From Melanocharis versteri (taxonomy: Eukaryota > Chordata > Aves > Passeriformes > Melanocharitidae): DNA of 64,000 nt. Positions 50,401-63,999 of the stretch are shown in pieces (the stretch's first letter is position 1; each line of letters starts with the position of its first letter). The notes below the pieces were generated by a model. It did not search any database, was not told where the DNA came from, and saw only the letters and a program-made list of their open reading frames with translations. The stretch spans positions 981,091-1,045,090 of the forward strand of contig VZTG01000079.1 in assembly GCA_013397845.1 (NCBI GenBank), in the 5' to 3' direction. Made by a program: the position numbers and the translations under genes.

Positions 50401-53400
50401 CTGTTTTCACTGGTTATAAATGTAATTACCTATTTGATGTAAGAATTTTCTACACTTCATTGAAAGCTAAACAATTTACCATTGACTTGAACCATACAGT
50501 CAATAGCACAGTCAGGACCTAAGTGTAGCTTGTTGCTTCCTTGTTAATAGTTCATTAAAGGGAAGGGAACTTTTTGATGGCCCAGGTCTCCCCTTGGAGT
50601 AAGTTGGTTGTTGAAAATAACAGAGATATAAGCATTTCTCTTTGCTGTTTCTATTAATTGAAAATATTATTGAAACAATACTGCAACTAGGTCTGCATAG
50701 ATTATTTTTGGAGTTGATCTAGAAATGATAGTTTTCTTATATGAAAATAGCATTGCCCATTTGACATTTTAACAATAGAAAGGACAATAATTTTGAATGT
50801 CTCTGTCAGCAAATGCAAACTTGGGAGAGCTTATAACCAACTGCTCCATATAATCTTTGCCTCAAACACCGGGATCGTCCCTTCCACAAATTGTTAGCAC
50901 TTTATTAAAGAAAATTTCAGCTCTTTATCATTTGCTATGACTAAATTAATCTTTTTTCCATGAGGGTAAGGATACTCTCATGGACTTTATTAACTTTCCT
51001 TACTGATTTTCCTGTGCTGGCATTTTGCTGATTCTGCTCACGCTACATTAGTGGCAACACTGAGTCAGCCTCCCTCTTCTGAAATTATGTCATTAAACCT
51101 CCTCCTTCAGCAGGGGGTCTTTATTAAAAGAAAGAGACCTCTTTTTTAAAACCAAGGAGGAAACAAAACTGTCAGATTTTGTTCTGCGTAATGTTACACT
51201 CCCAAGCAATGGAAGTACCGTGCTATTAAAACAAATTGCATTCCACAGTCATTGAACATTTTCCCCTTCTTCTTTAAGTATGACCTTAACTTAAGATGGA
51301 GAAAGTTATGGGCTGATTAAACTCCAGCTGAGAGCTTTCCCAGCAGCCGTAGAGGTCCTGCTTGTGGCATTAGAGCTGCCATGAAGTGATACTACATTGA
51401 GCAGAGCACTGATAGCAGCCAGGGCACAGTGTCTGGGAATGGCTGTGCAAGTCCACGCTCCAGCTCCAATCAGAATGATTTAAATATCTGATTTAACCAT
51501 GACACAAAGGTTTCATTTTGACTTCTTTGCTCTCTCAATTTGAACTTTACTTCTATTGCTTGTATTATAAATTATTTCCCTAATGAAAAATAGTTTCTTA
51601 TTGACTGGTATTTCTGAGGATGTGTTGACTTGCTGCTTTATATAGATGTAACCTTAAATTTGGTAATTGTTTTTTGATACCCAAGGGTGTGAAATTCTGT
51701 GTTATGTTGTCCTTTCTAAATTGTTAACTGCATGTAGCCAGATTCGTATTTGTTATTAGTAGATCTGTTTTGTTTTGGTATTTATTAAACATCATCTTGT
51801 TCCAGCACCATTTGGATTTTATCAACGCTGTAGAAAATAAAAAAAAATACAGCCTGTAGGAAATCTGGATTTTGAGAATTTGGTTTTTTTTTTAAGCTAG
51901 TAAAAGAAAGAAGTAAATATCACAAGAAAAATCAAAATGTGTTTTGTGTTTACATTTTCCTCATTCAAAAAAAGAAGTTATGCAGATGCTGGCTTGAGCT
52001 GATTATTCACCATGGCTTAAGATCTTAAAGGTAACTGATGTGAGCTTCTCACACTAGTTTTTACTCAAAGACCAGAAGAAGACACAGACTTGCTTCATTT
52101 TATCTTTAAATTCTTCTCTAAAGAAAGGGTTAGTTATTGGGTGAAATTTAACTAACTGTAATTAAAAAAACCAAACAACTCTACTTTTATAGCAGATATA
52201 TGAAATATGTTTCATCAGTCTCATATGAACCTATTTAAGAGCCTTGATTGCGGTTTTAATTTAATTTTAAGATTCAAATAAATTTAGGCATTAATATTGG
52301 CTATGTATACTCAAGTTTGCATCTTTATTTAAAAATGTCTAGTCTGTAGTGTAAAATTTTTGAGTCTATAATGTGAAATTTTTGGACACACCTCTAGTTT
52401 TCAACATGGTTGTTTTTGTCTCCACACAAAAACTTCTTCAGCAATGTTGGGCACCATGAAGATGAATATCATGGCCCTGTATGAATTCACTAGCCCTATT
52501 CACTGCCTTTTCACTCTTTATCTTACTGACATTTTCATTTGCTGCTGTTAAAAACACATGGCTGCACATGATCACAGCGAGAACAACAAGGAAAAGGGAG
52601 TATTCCTGTCATGGCTTTTCCAGCAAAACAGCGTTTCCACATGCCACCCCACTACACCAGGCTACCAGGTGAGTGCAATGCTTCTCAGACACTTGCCCTC
52701 CTCATGCTGACAAGCTGCTCACAGGAAGCTGCCCAGCAGATGAAAGGAGCGGGGGTAACAGTATTTGCAAGGGGGCCTGAGAGGAGGAGAATAGAACGTG
52801 CAAGGGAAGATGTGTGGGAGAATGACTGGCAGCGAGGACAGATAGAGCATTGGTTTGACACCATCTTCCATGAACTGCCAGGATTATTTAACCAAACTTT
52901 TAAAGAGATTCACTTTTGTTGAAAATCCTCCTAGTCCTAACTGTTGCACCGGACTTCTGGATATTTAGAAATACGCCCAGCGGAAGCCAAGTTTACACCA
53001 GTGGGGTCTGCTGTGCAAAACTACTCCCAGCATGACAGCCTCCTTGCAGCTGAAGATGCGACACACTCCACTGAGTGTGGAGTCCATCCAGAATTATATT
53101 TGGACACAGTGCACATCCCTATGCCTCACACAAGGACACGGTGAGAGGAGACTTACCCCTGCACCCTCCTTGGCTTCAGAACTTTCACAGGAGTATGGTC
53201 CCGGTGGGTCCCTCAGCAGCATAGCCAATCCTCCTGCACCTACAAAACCAAAGACATTTATTGCCCATGGGAGAATATGCATGGCTGAGAGGTTGCTTTG
53301 CTTGGATTGGATCCATTTCTACCCACCACACTCTGTCACCAGCCTGGTGTTTTGTCAGTGTTGTTAAAGAAAGTAGAAAGGCTACAAAAACTATGACTGA

Positions 53401-56162
53401 CAAATATCTTTGCCAGCTGGAGACAGCTCTGTGTGCTGCAGAGAGGCAGCTGCCTCTGGGGGAAAATGCAACGGGTGCTTAGTGTTGACAGTGTGCCGTG
53501 GCTCAGGAAGAACACACTCCATTTCGGACTGCTCAGTGGCCATCCCTGTCCCTAGGGTGGTTCCCAGTGCCAGAGCTGCCCTGGTTCCTGATGGGGCAGT
53601 GGAATGGCCCTGACTGCCAGCTCCAGCCTTGTCAGCCCCAGGCAGCTCCCTAGACACTGGCTGCTCCATGCTCACCCGTGCTGCTGTGCTGAAGGTGTGC
53701 CTGTGCTCACACCATTCCCTGCATGAGCTTGTCCTGTCTTTGGAGAAACCAGAGGGCTTTCCATCACTTCTGTGCATCCAAAGGGCAGGGTAACTAAGAG
53801 CATCTAGACCCCTAACTAAGAGTATGTCAGAGAATGCTGTTTGTCATGCAGACAGTAGTTACCACTGCTTTTTGGGTCATGTCAGGTCACAAGCACAGCT
53901 CCCTGGGCATGCTGTGGGCAGCCTACCTGGGAGAACCTCTGCCCTTTTATTTCTACATCAAGCTTAGGCCTAGAAGAAGGTAAGAACATATCCGCTGATT
54001 TCACCTTCAGGGGCAATCTTGCTTAAGCGTAGCTAGCCACAGACAGCTGCTTGATTGCTTTTGGAATTTCCGTAGCAATGGCAATAATTAAATAATGTTG
54101 GGTTAGAGTCAGATTAAATCAGTGAGTATTTTCTAAGCTGTGAAATTAAATTATAGGGGTTACATGATCTCCTCTATAGAAGAGCAAGATGTGTAAGGAT
54201 TTGTGTATCATCTCCAGTAGCTCTGCTGAAGGTACATATTCACACAGGGAATACAATGAATAATGTTCCTTGTGCTACCACAGCATGCATGCCTACTAAA
54301 TTTGAAATAGGTCTCTCATGTAATAATGCATCTTGAAATAGCTCTGCAGCCCTTGGTCAATACAAGGATAGTTATTCATGCCCTCTGCTGCTACTTGAGT
54401 CTATAATCTTGAGTATGTCTCTTCAACCCACTACTGTTTGGGTATGCACCACAGTTGTGTTATGATTACTTATGCAAAAAAGATCTGTGCTTCAGAGATG
54501 CCCTTTGCATATTTGTTGTTCCAGTGGACAGTGGCACACGCTAACAGTGTTAGCTTGAGCTGTAGTTAAGAGACTTTCACTACAGACCTGCATCTTTCCT
54601 TCTAACAATATTGGCTGGTTGCAGCTTCAGTTACACCCGTTTTGCTCTGGGAGAAGAATCTTAAAAAGTGACAGTGGAACTTATGTGTCCATAAAAATCC
54701 TGAAAATGCTTTTAACTTTTTCCAGCACAGGTTCTTTGCAGCTGGCCCTTCCTCTTCCTGCCTGCTGAGCTATGTTGTCTATGTAGGCCACAGAGCCAAA
54801 AGGTAGCCCTCAGGAAGGTTTTAGAACTGCATTAAAACCAGTGTGAGTAGTAGTGGAATTGAGACATTTTTTCTTGTGTTCTCCACACTCTGAAACAGTC
54901 CACAAAGTCAGAACTCTAATCCTGTGACTTTACCACAGGACTGATCCCTTCTTTGCATTCATCTCTATACTCTAATCGGTTCCCATAAAGCATTGCTGCT
55001 TTGGAAGTGAGGCTGCAGAAAAAAGCAACTAGTTTATTCTGCCCTGAGCTCTTTTTTTCTGATTTTTTTTTCTTTCCAGCTCTCTTTGATAGCTTTATTC
55101 ATGCTAATCTCAGGCCAAAAGGATCCTCCTTTTAATATATCTATATATAACATTTCAGCATAATGGGTCTTTGATTGTCTGCTGATATCTATATGCTCTT
55201 CTGCTATCCAAAACCAGATGTGAAATAGAGCTGTGTGCCTTTTTATACCATTTTACTAAAACTTCCCTTCATACCCCAGCTACTGTGCGTCTTTCTCTGC
55301 AATGTGTTTGGAATTGTGGAGCCTTTGCATGTTATCCTTGAATGGATGCCTCCGCATTACCTTGTAGCTGTCAGACTGGATCAGAGGATGGGAGCAGTTG
55401 GTGCTGAAATATCTAAATCTATATTATAAATACTTCCAGGATTCAATGTCAGACTAGATTTAGTCAAATTCCTTGGAGTGAATGTTACCATACTGTCATA
55501 AGGAATACTACTTGATTTGAATATTTATGTTTACGCTAGGGTTTGAAAAGTGTTTCGTGTGACCCTGCAGCAGAGTTTCTGGTTTGGTTTCCTCCAAAAG
55601 CACTCTTGCGTGCAACTCAACGGTACCATCTGTAGTGTGAATCACTCCACATCTGAGTCAATTACAAATCTGGTAGAGGAGAGAAGGATGAGTTCACTAA
55701 AAACCATACTACTGCTCTCTGATGAAATGCTGATGTATGTGCAACCTAAGCCCACCAAGAGAGCACAGTCTGATGACTAGGATGCTCAGTGGAGATGTGG
55801 GTTACCTAATTTTACACTTGTGCCACAACTAGCATTCTGCAAACCCCTTGGAAGGCACTGGTGTTGTCTTAAGTTGTCCACTTGTAAGACATATTCCCCA
55901 TTGATGTGGCAACACTTGAAAGATTAAGAAGACAGCATTACAGTGGTAATAAATGTACCTAACTAGAAAAAAGTCATGAAAGTCTAAGGCCTAGAAATTA
56001 ACATGCATAAGAAAATTACATATTTCCTACACATCTCACAAAATAAGTAAGTATCATGACTAGACTTCATCCCCACACTGTTTTTGGTGACAGGCCATAT
56101 CTGCTATAGCACAGACCTCAGACTTGATTTACATGAAGGACATGGCAACTTCATAATCACCC

Positions 56163-56191
56163 TTGGATTAAAAAAAAAAAAAAAAATCCAA
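56163..56191. repeat. Poly-A run bounded by inverted arms
   Basis: TTGGATT (56163-56169) and AATCCAA (56185-56191) are inverted arms flanking 15 further As, giving a pure A run of 17 bases in total. This gives a small stem with an all-A loop. Confidence 0.9.
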
Positions 56192-56198
56192 GCATGTT

Positions 56199-56214
56199 CA
56201 CATCCATGGATGTG
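56199..56214. repeat. 16-bp perfect palindrome
   Basis: CACATCCATGGATGTG equals its own reverse complement. It lies eight bases from the poly-A hairpin. It could be a dimeric protein-binding site or chance. Confidence 0.9.
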
Positions 56215-59200
56215 TTTTAAAGGCCTAGATAGTACCAGTTCCCCCTGCCATTAGCACAGCTGAAGTTTTAAATTTATAATTGTCTGTACAGCAGTGATGA
56301 AGTAACTCAACCAGAACAGCTGCAGGGCAGCTCCATCAGCATTATTGGGGCTCAGTGGCTTTTCATCCATCTCTGTGTATGCTAGCTCCACTTCTGTGCA
56401 GCACTGTGCTGACTTCTTTGTTTCCTTTTATTTGCTGTTGATTTCAACTGTGAATAGGGTTTGATAGATGACAGGAATTTTGCAATAAAGAAGACCGAGT
56501 AATACTACAGGAATGAAGCTGAGCTAACAGTCTTTCCTTAAGAGACATATCCATGCAGACTTGGGAGAGAAATCAAGGTGCAGATAATTAGAAGGAATTT
56601 GGGCTCTCGCCAGCATCAGCCACTAGCGAAAGGAACAGGTGTTGTCAAGATAGGAAGGATGAAATTTGAGTGAAAGTCCAGTAAGATTAGTTCCTGGTGA
56701 TGTATTTGGCAGTGAACGTGAAAATATGGATGAAAAAGAAAGGTACTGATCAGGAATCTGGAAAACTGCTGTGCACACCCACTCATTGCTCTTAACAAAC
56801 AAGGGGAGATTTTACCAGCCTGTTCCTGAATCAGAGTTCTTCATGGTCAGCACTGTGACCACGGGGAAGCACCTCTGATTGGGCTAGCTTTGACCTGAGA
56901 GCACTACACTCATCTCAAGGGTCCTTGCTCCATCAGTCTCAGTCTCTCAAATGCTTTGGGTTTCTGTTCTACTTCCACAGAAGCTAGACAGAGAAGGGAA
57001 ACTTTAAGGTGCAATTCAGCTACTAAAGTATGTGAACCCTCTGCAGTGACCCAAAACTCCCTTAGAAAACCCAGGAACTACAGACTTAGGATCTTAGTTT
57101 TGATATTTGTTTTCTCAACAGTGTGCTCTGTGTTTTCAGCATATGGCCTCCATTGTTGTGTTGGTAAGCTGTCAGGAAACAACTCCAAACCTACTCCATA
57201 CAGCCAGTAACACTGGAGCAGTGTCTCTCCATCTGAAATCTGGCAGCCTACATCCTCTTGTCAAAGAAATTGGTTCAGTAGAGGAGCAGGCTGTAGCATA
57301 AGAGAAGCTAAATCAGAGAACAACTTTAGGGCAAATATTTTTCTCCTCAGAGGAAAAAGCAGATAAAGCGCTTAAGGGTATTCACCAGGAAAACTAAATC
57401 AGGCTTTCTTCATTTCTCCCAAGACAGTAATTTTTGTCTGACAAAATCAACCGTCTGCTTGCAGGCAGACGGATCAGTTTATTCTCTTTCACTGAGACAG
57501 GTTGCTTGTGGGAGCACTTCTAGTCCTTTTCAAAGCCAAGGGACAATGGAATATGTGTCCCAAAAGCACAAACTACTGCTCCTAGATTGGTCCTTTCTCC
57601 CTGCTGCAGGGTGCTCCCATCCCGATCTATTGGCCAGTCTGCTGTTCACCAGAGTGCCTCCTGCCCTGTTCAGACTGGAAGGGAACAGGTCAGCCCAAAC
57701 CACATAAATCCTGGATCATCATTTAACTTGGTCTTGAACAGGCCGAGGAGGCAATTTATTAGAGCAACTATTTCCACTTGTCTTGGATCACAGGAATTCC
57801 TGCTGTATCTCGGTCTGCTTTCTTTCAGCTACCCAGGACTTGTCATTTAAAATGGAAGACCAACTATGTCCTGTGTTGATATCTTGGCAGTGCCCAGCTG
57901 AGCCAGCAGACAGATGCCACATTATGCTATGAAGTAGAGTTTGTCACCAGCAATTCCTGTGATTAATAGAAGGTCATTCAGAAAAATGAAATCCTCAAAG
58001 AAGGACAGGGAGGAAAAAAAAAAGACACAGTCTAGGAAAAAAGATCTTCCAGCAAGAGTGCTGACATGTTTATTTATTAAACTACTAAATGGCTTGGTGG
58101 CTTCCTGATGTTCAAATTGGGAGAGGTGACATAGCAGCAGGAAGAAAAAGGCATAACTTAAGTAGCAAATAAAACCACTCATTTATCCGGTGTTCGCACT
58201 TTTCTTTAATTAATGGTATGTTGAGGCATTGCATGCTTGCTATATTTTGAAACAAGAGTAGGGAAACTTTCTTACCCTTTTAACCACATTTTGAGGGCTC
58301 ATCTCTAAGAGTTAAGAAAATGTTTTATATTCTATTTCATAAAATCTTCAGTCTTAGAAAAACTATTGTAGAGAGTGCTGTAGGTGCCACTTCTTTGTAA
58401 TGTGTCTCATAGCAATTGTCTTAAGCACACTAGCTCACATAATCTATTTTTCTGCATCTGATAGTCATGTTATTATCTGGGGTGAATGCCCAGGTTATAA
58501 AACTAATGGCACAACTCTATTTTGCTGATTTGCTTTTCTTTTCCAAATGGTTCCTGTTTTTTCAGCTTTCACACTGTGATGTACTTTGTACTTAAATACA
58601 AATAAGACAAAAATCTCCCTACTTGTACTAGTAGGAGGGAAGTCACACTTACTTATGCCCCAAGGAAAAGGAGTCTTGACTGGTGACATCCCTCAGAGTG
58701 CTGGTTGGTTTGTGACCATGCCAGAAGCACTGTGCTGCATCTGTACTATGAATAAGTGTCAAAGTCTCAATCTCCAAAATTCTGTGCATGTTTTAGATGC
58801 AGATGTCTGGCACCATTTTGGAAAACACCTAAGAAGACTTTCATCGGTGCTTAGAGGCAGAGCAATTAAAGCCATTTGCACAGATCTCCATCACTGAGAT
58901 GGATTAGCTCTCTTCCACTCAGGCTTTCAGGAGTGATTTGAACTAGTCTAGCCATACTCTTGCCATGGTTTTTGCATGTTTCGGTTGTGGGGGAAGTGAT
59001 GGTGGCTTGGAAGACCAGTTATATCTTCAGCTATTCACTACAAGGTCATGCAATACCAGTCTCAATACCTGTCCTTTACTTGTTTTAACAAGGAATTTCT
59101 ACCTACCAACATAGTTTCTAGTGACCAACTGTGATGAACTACTGTTGATTCAGATCTTGTAAGCATTTTCTCTTAGATTTAGCTCTGTGGGGAAAAACCA

Positions 59201-62200
59201 TCTAATAGTTAGTTCTAGTACCATAAAATAGCTGCAAGTGTGCAATGAAGTTCATCATTTCTGCTATGAAGCAATCAAAATGCCCTCAGAACCATAATGT
59301 ACATATATTTTGGAAAGAAACCTTAAGTATAGACCAGCCCTAAGATTAAAACTATTCTAAGAGAATGATTGCAATGTTGCTTAGAAAATAGCTCCCAGTC
59401 CCAGTAATCTTGATCACAATGAAGAACTTTTGATGGAAGCGAGAGAGAACCACTAAAATTTTTGACAAAGAAAATGTCTGCAAAAAACAAGCTAAATCTC
59501 TGATGTGAATTTGGAGGCATGAATAAGGGAAAAACCTGTTAATTTTTTTTCTCTTGCTTGTAATAATTTGCCTTGGAGTCCACTCTCTTATTTGGAATAA
59601 CCAGGTAAGAAGTGTGATATTCTATCATTAAAAGAACAGATAGCCTCCTAACTTTGTCTAGAGTTAGTTCCTGTATGTGGCAGAAGTGCAGCCAAATTAT
59701 GAATTCATTGCATTGAACAAGGATTTAAAATTTGCAGAGAATTCCTTGAATGATATGAAGTAGGGAAACACAAGTGATGTAACGCAAGTACTTTTTAATC
59801 ATGACATCTTAAGCCTAACCACAGAAAGAAAGCAGAAGTTAGCAGAAAGATTATCTGCTACTGATAACCATTCTCTGTGAGAAGAAAGAAAATCCATCAC
59901 TTACAGAAACAGCACTGAAAGTGCATCTGTAATGCAGTGGAGGAGACAGCTTGTGGTGCTTATCTCACTGCACCTGTGTAAAGGATTTCTTGGCCCCAAG
60001 AAATGCATGTGTGTAAATAACCAGGAAGACGAGCTTCTAACCTTCTCAGCACAGCCAACAGAAAGGACTGCAAAAGCTATGTCAAATTCCTGTAGCTGCT
60101 AAGTCAGTTTATCTCTTCTCTTCCTCACACTGATCTTGCCCACACTGATGCAGATAAGGCGTATTTTTATGATTATTTTTTATATTTCCTGAATTAGAGC
60201 TGCAGCTGCATGTACCAATGGTTGGGAATGCTCCATACATATGCAGAAGATGTTGTGGATGCATCTGCAATAGTCAAAAGTGATGTGTGCAGTTTTCTCT
60301 TTGTTGACATTTAGCAGCAGACAGGACATTCCCCACTAGTATTGGTTAGTACCGCTGAAGTAAATGGCTGTGCCTTTGAAGTACACCTCCTGGGAATGGC
60401 AGGAAAACAATCTCAATTTTTCAGCTAACTGTGTCTTTAGATGATTTTCCAGTTATACTTATCTGCTTTTTCCTGTGAAAAACCAGTTTGACTCAAGAGG
60501 GTAAAACCGTATATATGTCAGATGGCATAACTGCAGCGGGGGCAGGACAAACATACTCTGCTGACATTTAGCTGCAGGTAATAGAGTGCATATGAGAGAA
60601 ACTATTGCCATCAATTTTCCTTGCACACCTCATGGTCTCCTAGGAGGTGACATTTTGAATCTGGTTTGCATTTGGAGATCTTGCAAAAACGTCAGGCTCT
60701 CTGAAGGTGACTACAAGTGATTGAACATCCACCTGTGGATTTTGGAATAAACAGGTATAACTTATTCTGAGCAGCCCTGTTCCATGCTGGTAAAAAAGTC
60801 ATATTGCTAGATTTTCACAGGTTATCCATGAGTTAAACTAGTAAAACAAGGAGGTTTATAGCATAAAACTCTAAAGAACTATTTCAGTTCTTGACAAGGC
60901 AACAGCAAGACCCCTGAGAACACTGAGAGTGTGTTTGTGCGTCCAATTATTTTGTAGTGGTTAAGGGCCAGATTGCAATGAGGCAGATGTAGCCCAGACT
61001 ATCTGGAGTGGTTTAATGTTTGATCTCCAGTTTTGCATACTTTTGAGTTAAGATTGTACTGTCAGTTGCTTTGAAGAAATGTTCAATTTTTCTGTCAGAA
61101 AAATTTGTATCAATACTTTATGGCAAAGTCAAACTGCCAGTTTTGATTGATAGAAATGGCATCAATTAATGCCTTGTCACTGTCTTGTGTTGTTCAAGAT
61201 ATGAAAGAATCCCATTCAATCCTACATTTGTTCTAGACACATGTTAGTGCAAAACCTGTACATTCTGCAATGGTAGAGTCAAATCTTGCTAGACCTGGCA
61301 CATGAGAGTTGAAAGGTGCAGGTGAATTGGTGTCATCATGGCATGAGCCATGACAATGCTGGAAAGCCATGTGATCCAGGAGAGTGTACCCTTTCAGGCC
61401 ATGTATTTGTTCACCTGAAGTTGAGGGTAGATCTACTATCTGCAAGAAGAGATCCAGAGCACTGAGCAGAGTTAGTAAATATGTAGTCAAAGTAAAATCA
61501 ATGATGATGTAAGGTTGATGTAATCTGACTTTTGACAAAAGGACATCAGCCATAAGATCCAGACATTTAAGGATGAAGAGAGGTCTTCACCTAAGCTTAG
61601 CTGTGCTGCATGGTAATCAGTTTCAGCCATTTCAGAGGGGGTACTTATACAGTAAGTTACTGCTCAATTAGAGAAGATGCATCACCCTCTGGCCTCTGTG
61701 GATAATCTTAGAAAATTATATATAATTAGGAAAAATTATAATGTTTGCTTTCAAAGTACTACTTGTTTTCACTGGCAAATGTAATACCCAGATATGGTAT
61801 ATCCTCCTCAGTTATTCACAGATCAACTCCCCAGTTAAAATAGCTAGTGAAATGTTTCATTTCCCAGCCACAACATTCAAAAGAGGCATGACTTGCTGGT
61901 CAAAACTCCAGCGATGTTTCTTATTAAAGCCATATGCTTTAGAGAGTTCAGTGAAGGATTTCTTGACTGCCTAATAGAGGAAGAGATCAAGTGCTTTAAA
62001 AGCAAAACCCAAACTGAAAAGAAAATAAATTATGAATTTGGTTTCATTATATTGGGCTATGTTTTTCACTTAAATTTTTAATATTTCAAGGCAGAGCATA
62101 AGTTAATGTGCAATGTCAAATTATGTCATATCCACCACCTTCCAGACAATACTCAGGGCATTATGAGAAGTATAACAAGCAACACTTCACAGAATCACAG

Positions 62201-62643
62201 AATATGCTGAGCTGGAAGAGATCCACAAGGGTCATAGAATCCAACTCCTGGCCCTGCACAGCACCATTCCCCAGAGTCACACCATGTGCCTGAGAGCATT
62301 GTCCAAACTTCTTGAACTCTGTCAGGCTGGTGCTGTGACCAGTTTCCTTGGGAGCCTGTTCAGTGCCCAACCACCCTGGTGATGAATCTTATCCTAATAT
62401 CCAACCTCACCCTCCCCTGACACAGCTTCAGGCCGTTCCCTCGGGTCCTGTCACTGTCACCACAGAAGAGAGATCAGTGTCTGCCCCTCCTCTTCCCTTC
62501 ACGAGGAAGTTGTAACTGCAGTGAGGTCTCCCCTCAGTCTCTTCCAGGCTGAACAGACCAAGTGACCTCAGTCACTCCTCACACGGCTTCCCTTCAAGGC
62601 CCTTCACCATCCTCGTGGCCTCCTCTGGACACTCTCTAACAGC

Positions 62644-62958
62644 TCAATGTCTGTTTTGTATTGTGGCACCCAGAGCTGCCCCCAGCACTCGAGGTGAGGC
62701 CGCCCCAGTGCAGAGCAGAGCAGGACAATCCCCTCCCTTGCCTGGCTGGTGATGCTGTGCCTGATGCCCCCCAGGACACGGGTGGCCCTCCTGGCTGCCA
62801 GGGCACTGCTGGCTCATATTCAACTTCAACCAGGACCCCCAGGCCCCTTTCCTGCACTTGTTTCTGCTTTCCAGCCTGTCATTCTTTAGTCTGCCTGTAC
62901 ACCCAGGGTTGCCCCATCCCATGTGCAGAATCTGGCACTTTCCTGTGTTGAATTTCAT
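62644..62958 (-). pseudogene. CR1 ORF2 C-terminal part, frameshifted
   Basis: The open segment starts MKFNTGKCQILHMGWGNPG, which matches the CR1 motif of the form MKFNKGKC-VLHLG-NNP, located after the catalytic box of the reverse transcriptase. The first 50 or so residues, including NMSQQCPGSQ, follow CR1. After that the segment reads the conserved nucleotide sequence in a shifted frame (Gly/Pro/Ala-rich). It is not a gene of its own. Confidence 0.85.
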
Positions 62959-63043
62959 ACGGTTGGTGCCTGCCCATTTCTCTTATTTGTCAAGGTCTCT
63001 CTGCAGGGCCTCCATGACCTCAACAGGAGTCAACAGCTACTCT

Positions 63044-63070
63044 CAGTTTTGTGTTGTCTGTGAGCTTGCT
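63044..63070 (-). pseudogene. Decayed motif C (catalytic box) of the CR1 reverse transcriptase
   Basis: Read on the minus strand, the codons give SKLTDNTKL where the CR1 family has SKFADDTKL. The second catalytic aspartate is replaced by asparagine (GAC AAC at 63058-63053) and the alanine by threonine. Together with the frameshifts this shows that the copy is inactive. Confidence 0.75.
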
Positions 63071-63234
63071 TCATATCCCTTCCAGTCCTGTGTCCAGGTC
63101 ATTTATGAAGACGTTGAAGAGCACAGGGCTGAGGATGGAGCCCTGTGAAACCCCCTAGTGACAGGTCACTGGTCTGATGTCACCCCATTCACTGTAACCC
63201 TTTGTGCCTGACCCGTGAGCCAGTTGCTCACTCA

Positions 63235-63630
63235 TCACATGATTTGTTTATCCAGCTGCATGACAGACAGTTTGTCCAGAAGGATCCTGTAAGAGACAGT
63301 ATTAAAAGCTTTACTGAAATCTGGAAAGATTACATCAACTGGCTTCCCTTGATCAGCTAGGTGGGTTACCTTGTCATGAAAGGAAACCAGGTTTGACAAG
63401 CAGGGCTTTCCCCTCATGAAGCCGTGCTGGCTGTGACCGGTGACTGTGTTGTTCTCCAGGCATTTTTCAGTACCTCCCAGAATAATCCTCTTCATAACTT
63501 TACCAGACAATGAAGTGAAACTGACAGACCTGTAGTTTCCAGGGTCCTCTTTTTGCCCTTCTTGATAACCGGGACAACATTCATCAGCTCCAGTCAGCTG
63601 GAACCTCTCTGGATTCCCAAGACTGCTCAA
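63235..63630 (-). pseudogene. CR1 reverse-transcriptase fragment
   Basis: A 131-codon open segment contains KEDPGNYRSVSFTSLSGKVM (compare KEDPGNYRPVSLTSVPGKVM), then HSQHGFMRGKPCLSNLVSF, and DVIFPDFSKAFNTVSYRIL, which is motif A of CR1-type reverse transcriptases with the aspartate retained. The first 15 residues or so are out of frame with respect to the family. Motif C lies downstream, outside this frame. Confidence 0.9.
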
Positions 63631-63759
63631 AAATCAACAAGAGAGTTTTTGAAATGACATCAGCCAGCACTCTGAGGATTCTTGCATGAATGCCATCAGG
63701 CCCCATAGATTTGTAGGAATCCAGCTGGAGCAGCAGATCCCGCACAATTTCAGCTTTGA

Positions 63760-63999
63760 CTAGGAGTTGAACATTCTCACAGTCATGGTGCTCCAGGCAT
63801 TGAGGCCCCTTGGTCCTTCACCCGTGTTGAAGACAGAGGCAAAGAATGCATTAAACACCTCTGCCTTGTCTACGTCACTGTTGGTGAGGTGACCATTCTC
63901 ATCCTGTAATGGGCCACTGTTATTTCTACACTGCCTCTTGCCTTTAATGTATTTGATAAAATTCTTTTTATTGTCCTCCACATTTCTGGCCAGCTTCAA
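63760..63999 (-). pseudogene. CR1 ORF2 connector between endonuclease and reverse transcriptase
   Basis: A 79-codon segment, cut by the window end, contains NKKNFIKYIKGKRQCRNNSG and KAEVFNAFFASVFNT, matching the CR1 connector (KKGFFKYI..., KAEVLNAFFASVF). A frameshift near 63760 moves the continuation to another frame. In that frame GPDGIHARILRVLADVI, the N-terminal reverse-transcriptase motif, is readable at about 63640-63710. Confidence 0.9.

Larger units (their letters stand above)
47439..62187. other. Long non-coding stretch
   Basis: About 14.7 kb without a recognisable gene. Contents noted are TTTG repeats near 49685-49702, a purine-rich patch at 49635-49670, an AT-rich block at 51440-51900, a GC-richer block at 53380-53790 with overlapping frames on both strands, a poly-A hairpin at 56163-56191, and a 16-bp palindrome at 56199-56214. 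A small splice-bounded segment at 52624-52668 is listed as a finding. Confidence 0.6.

Noticed and set aside
53380..53790. GC-richer block with frames on both strands as a gene or retroviral remnant
   Set aside because: No domain or LTR motif could be recognised, and the competing frames are explained by composition.
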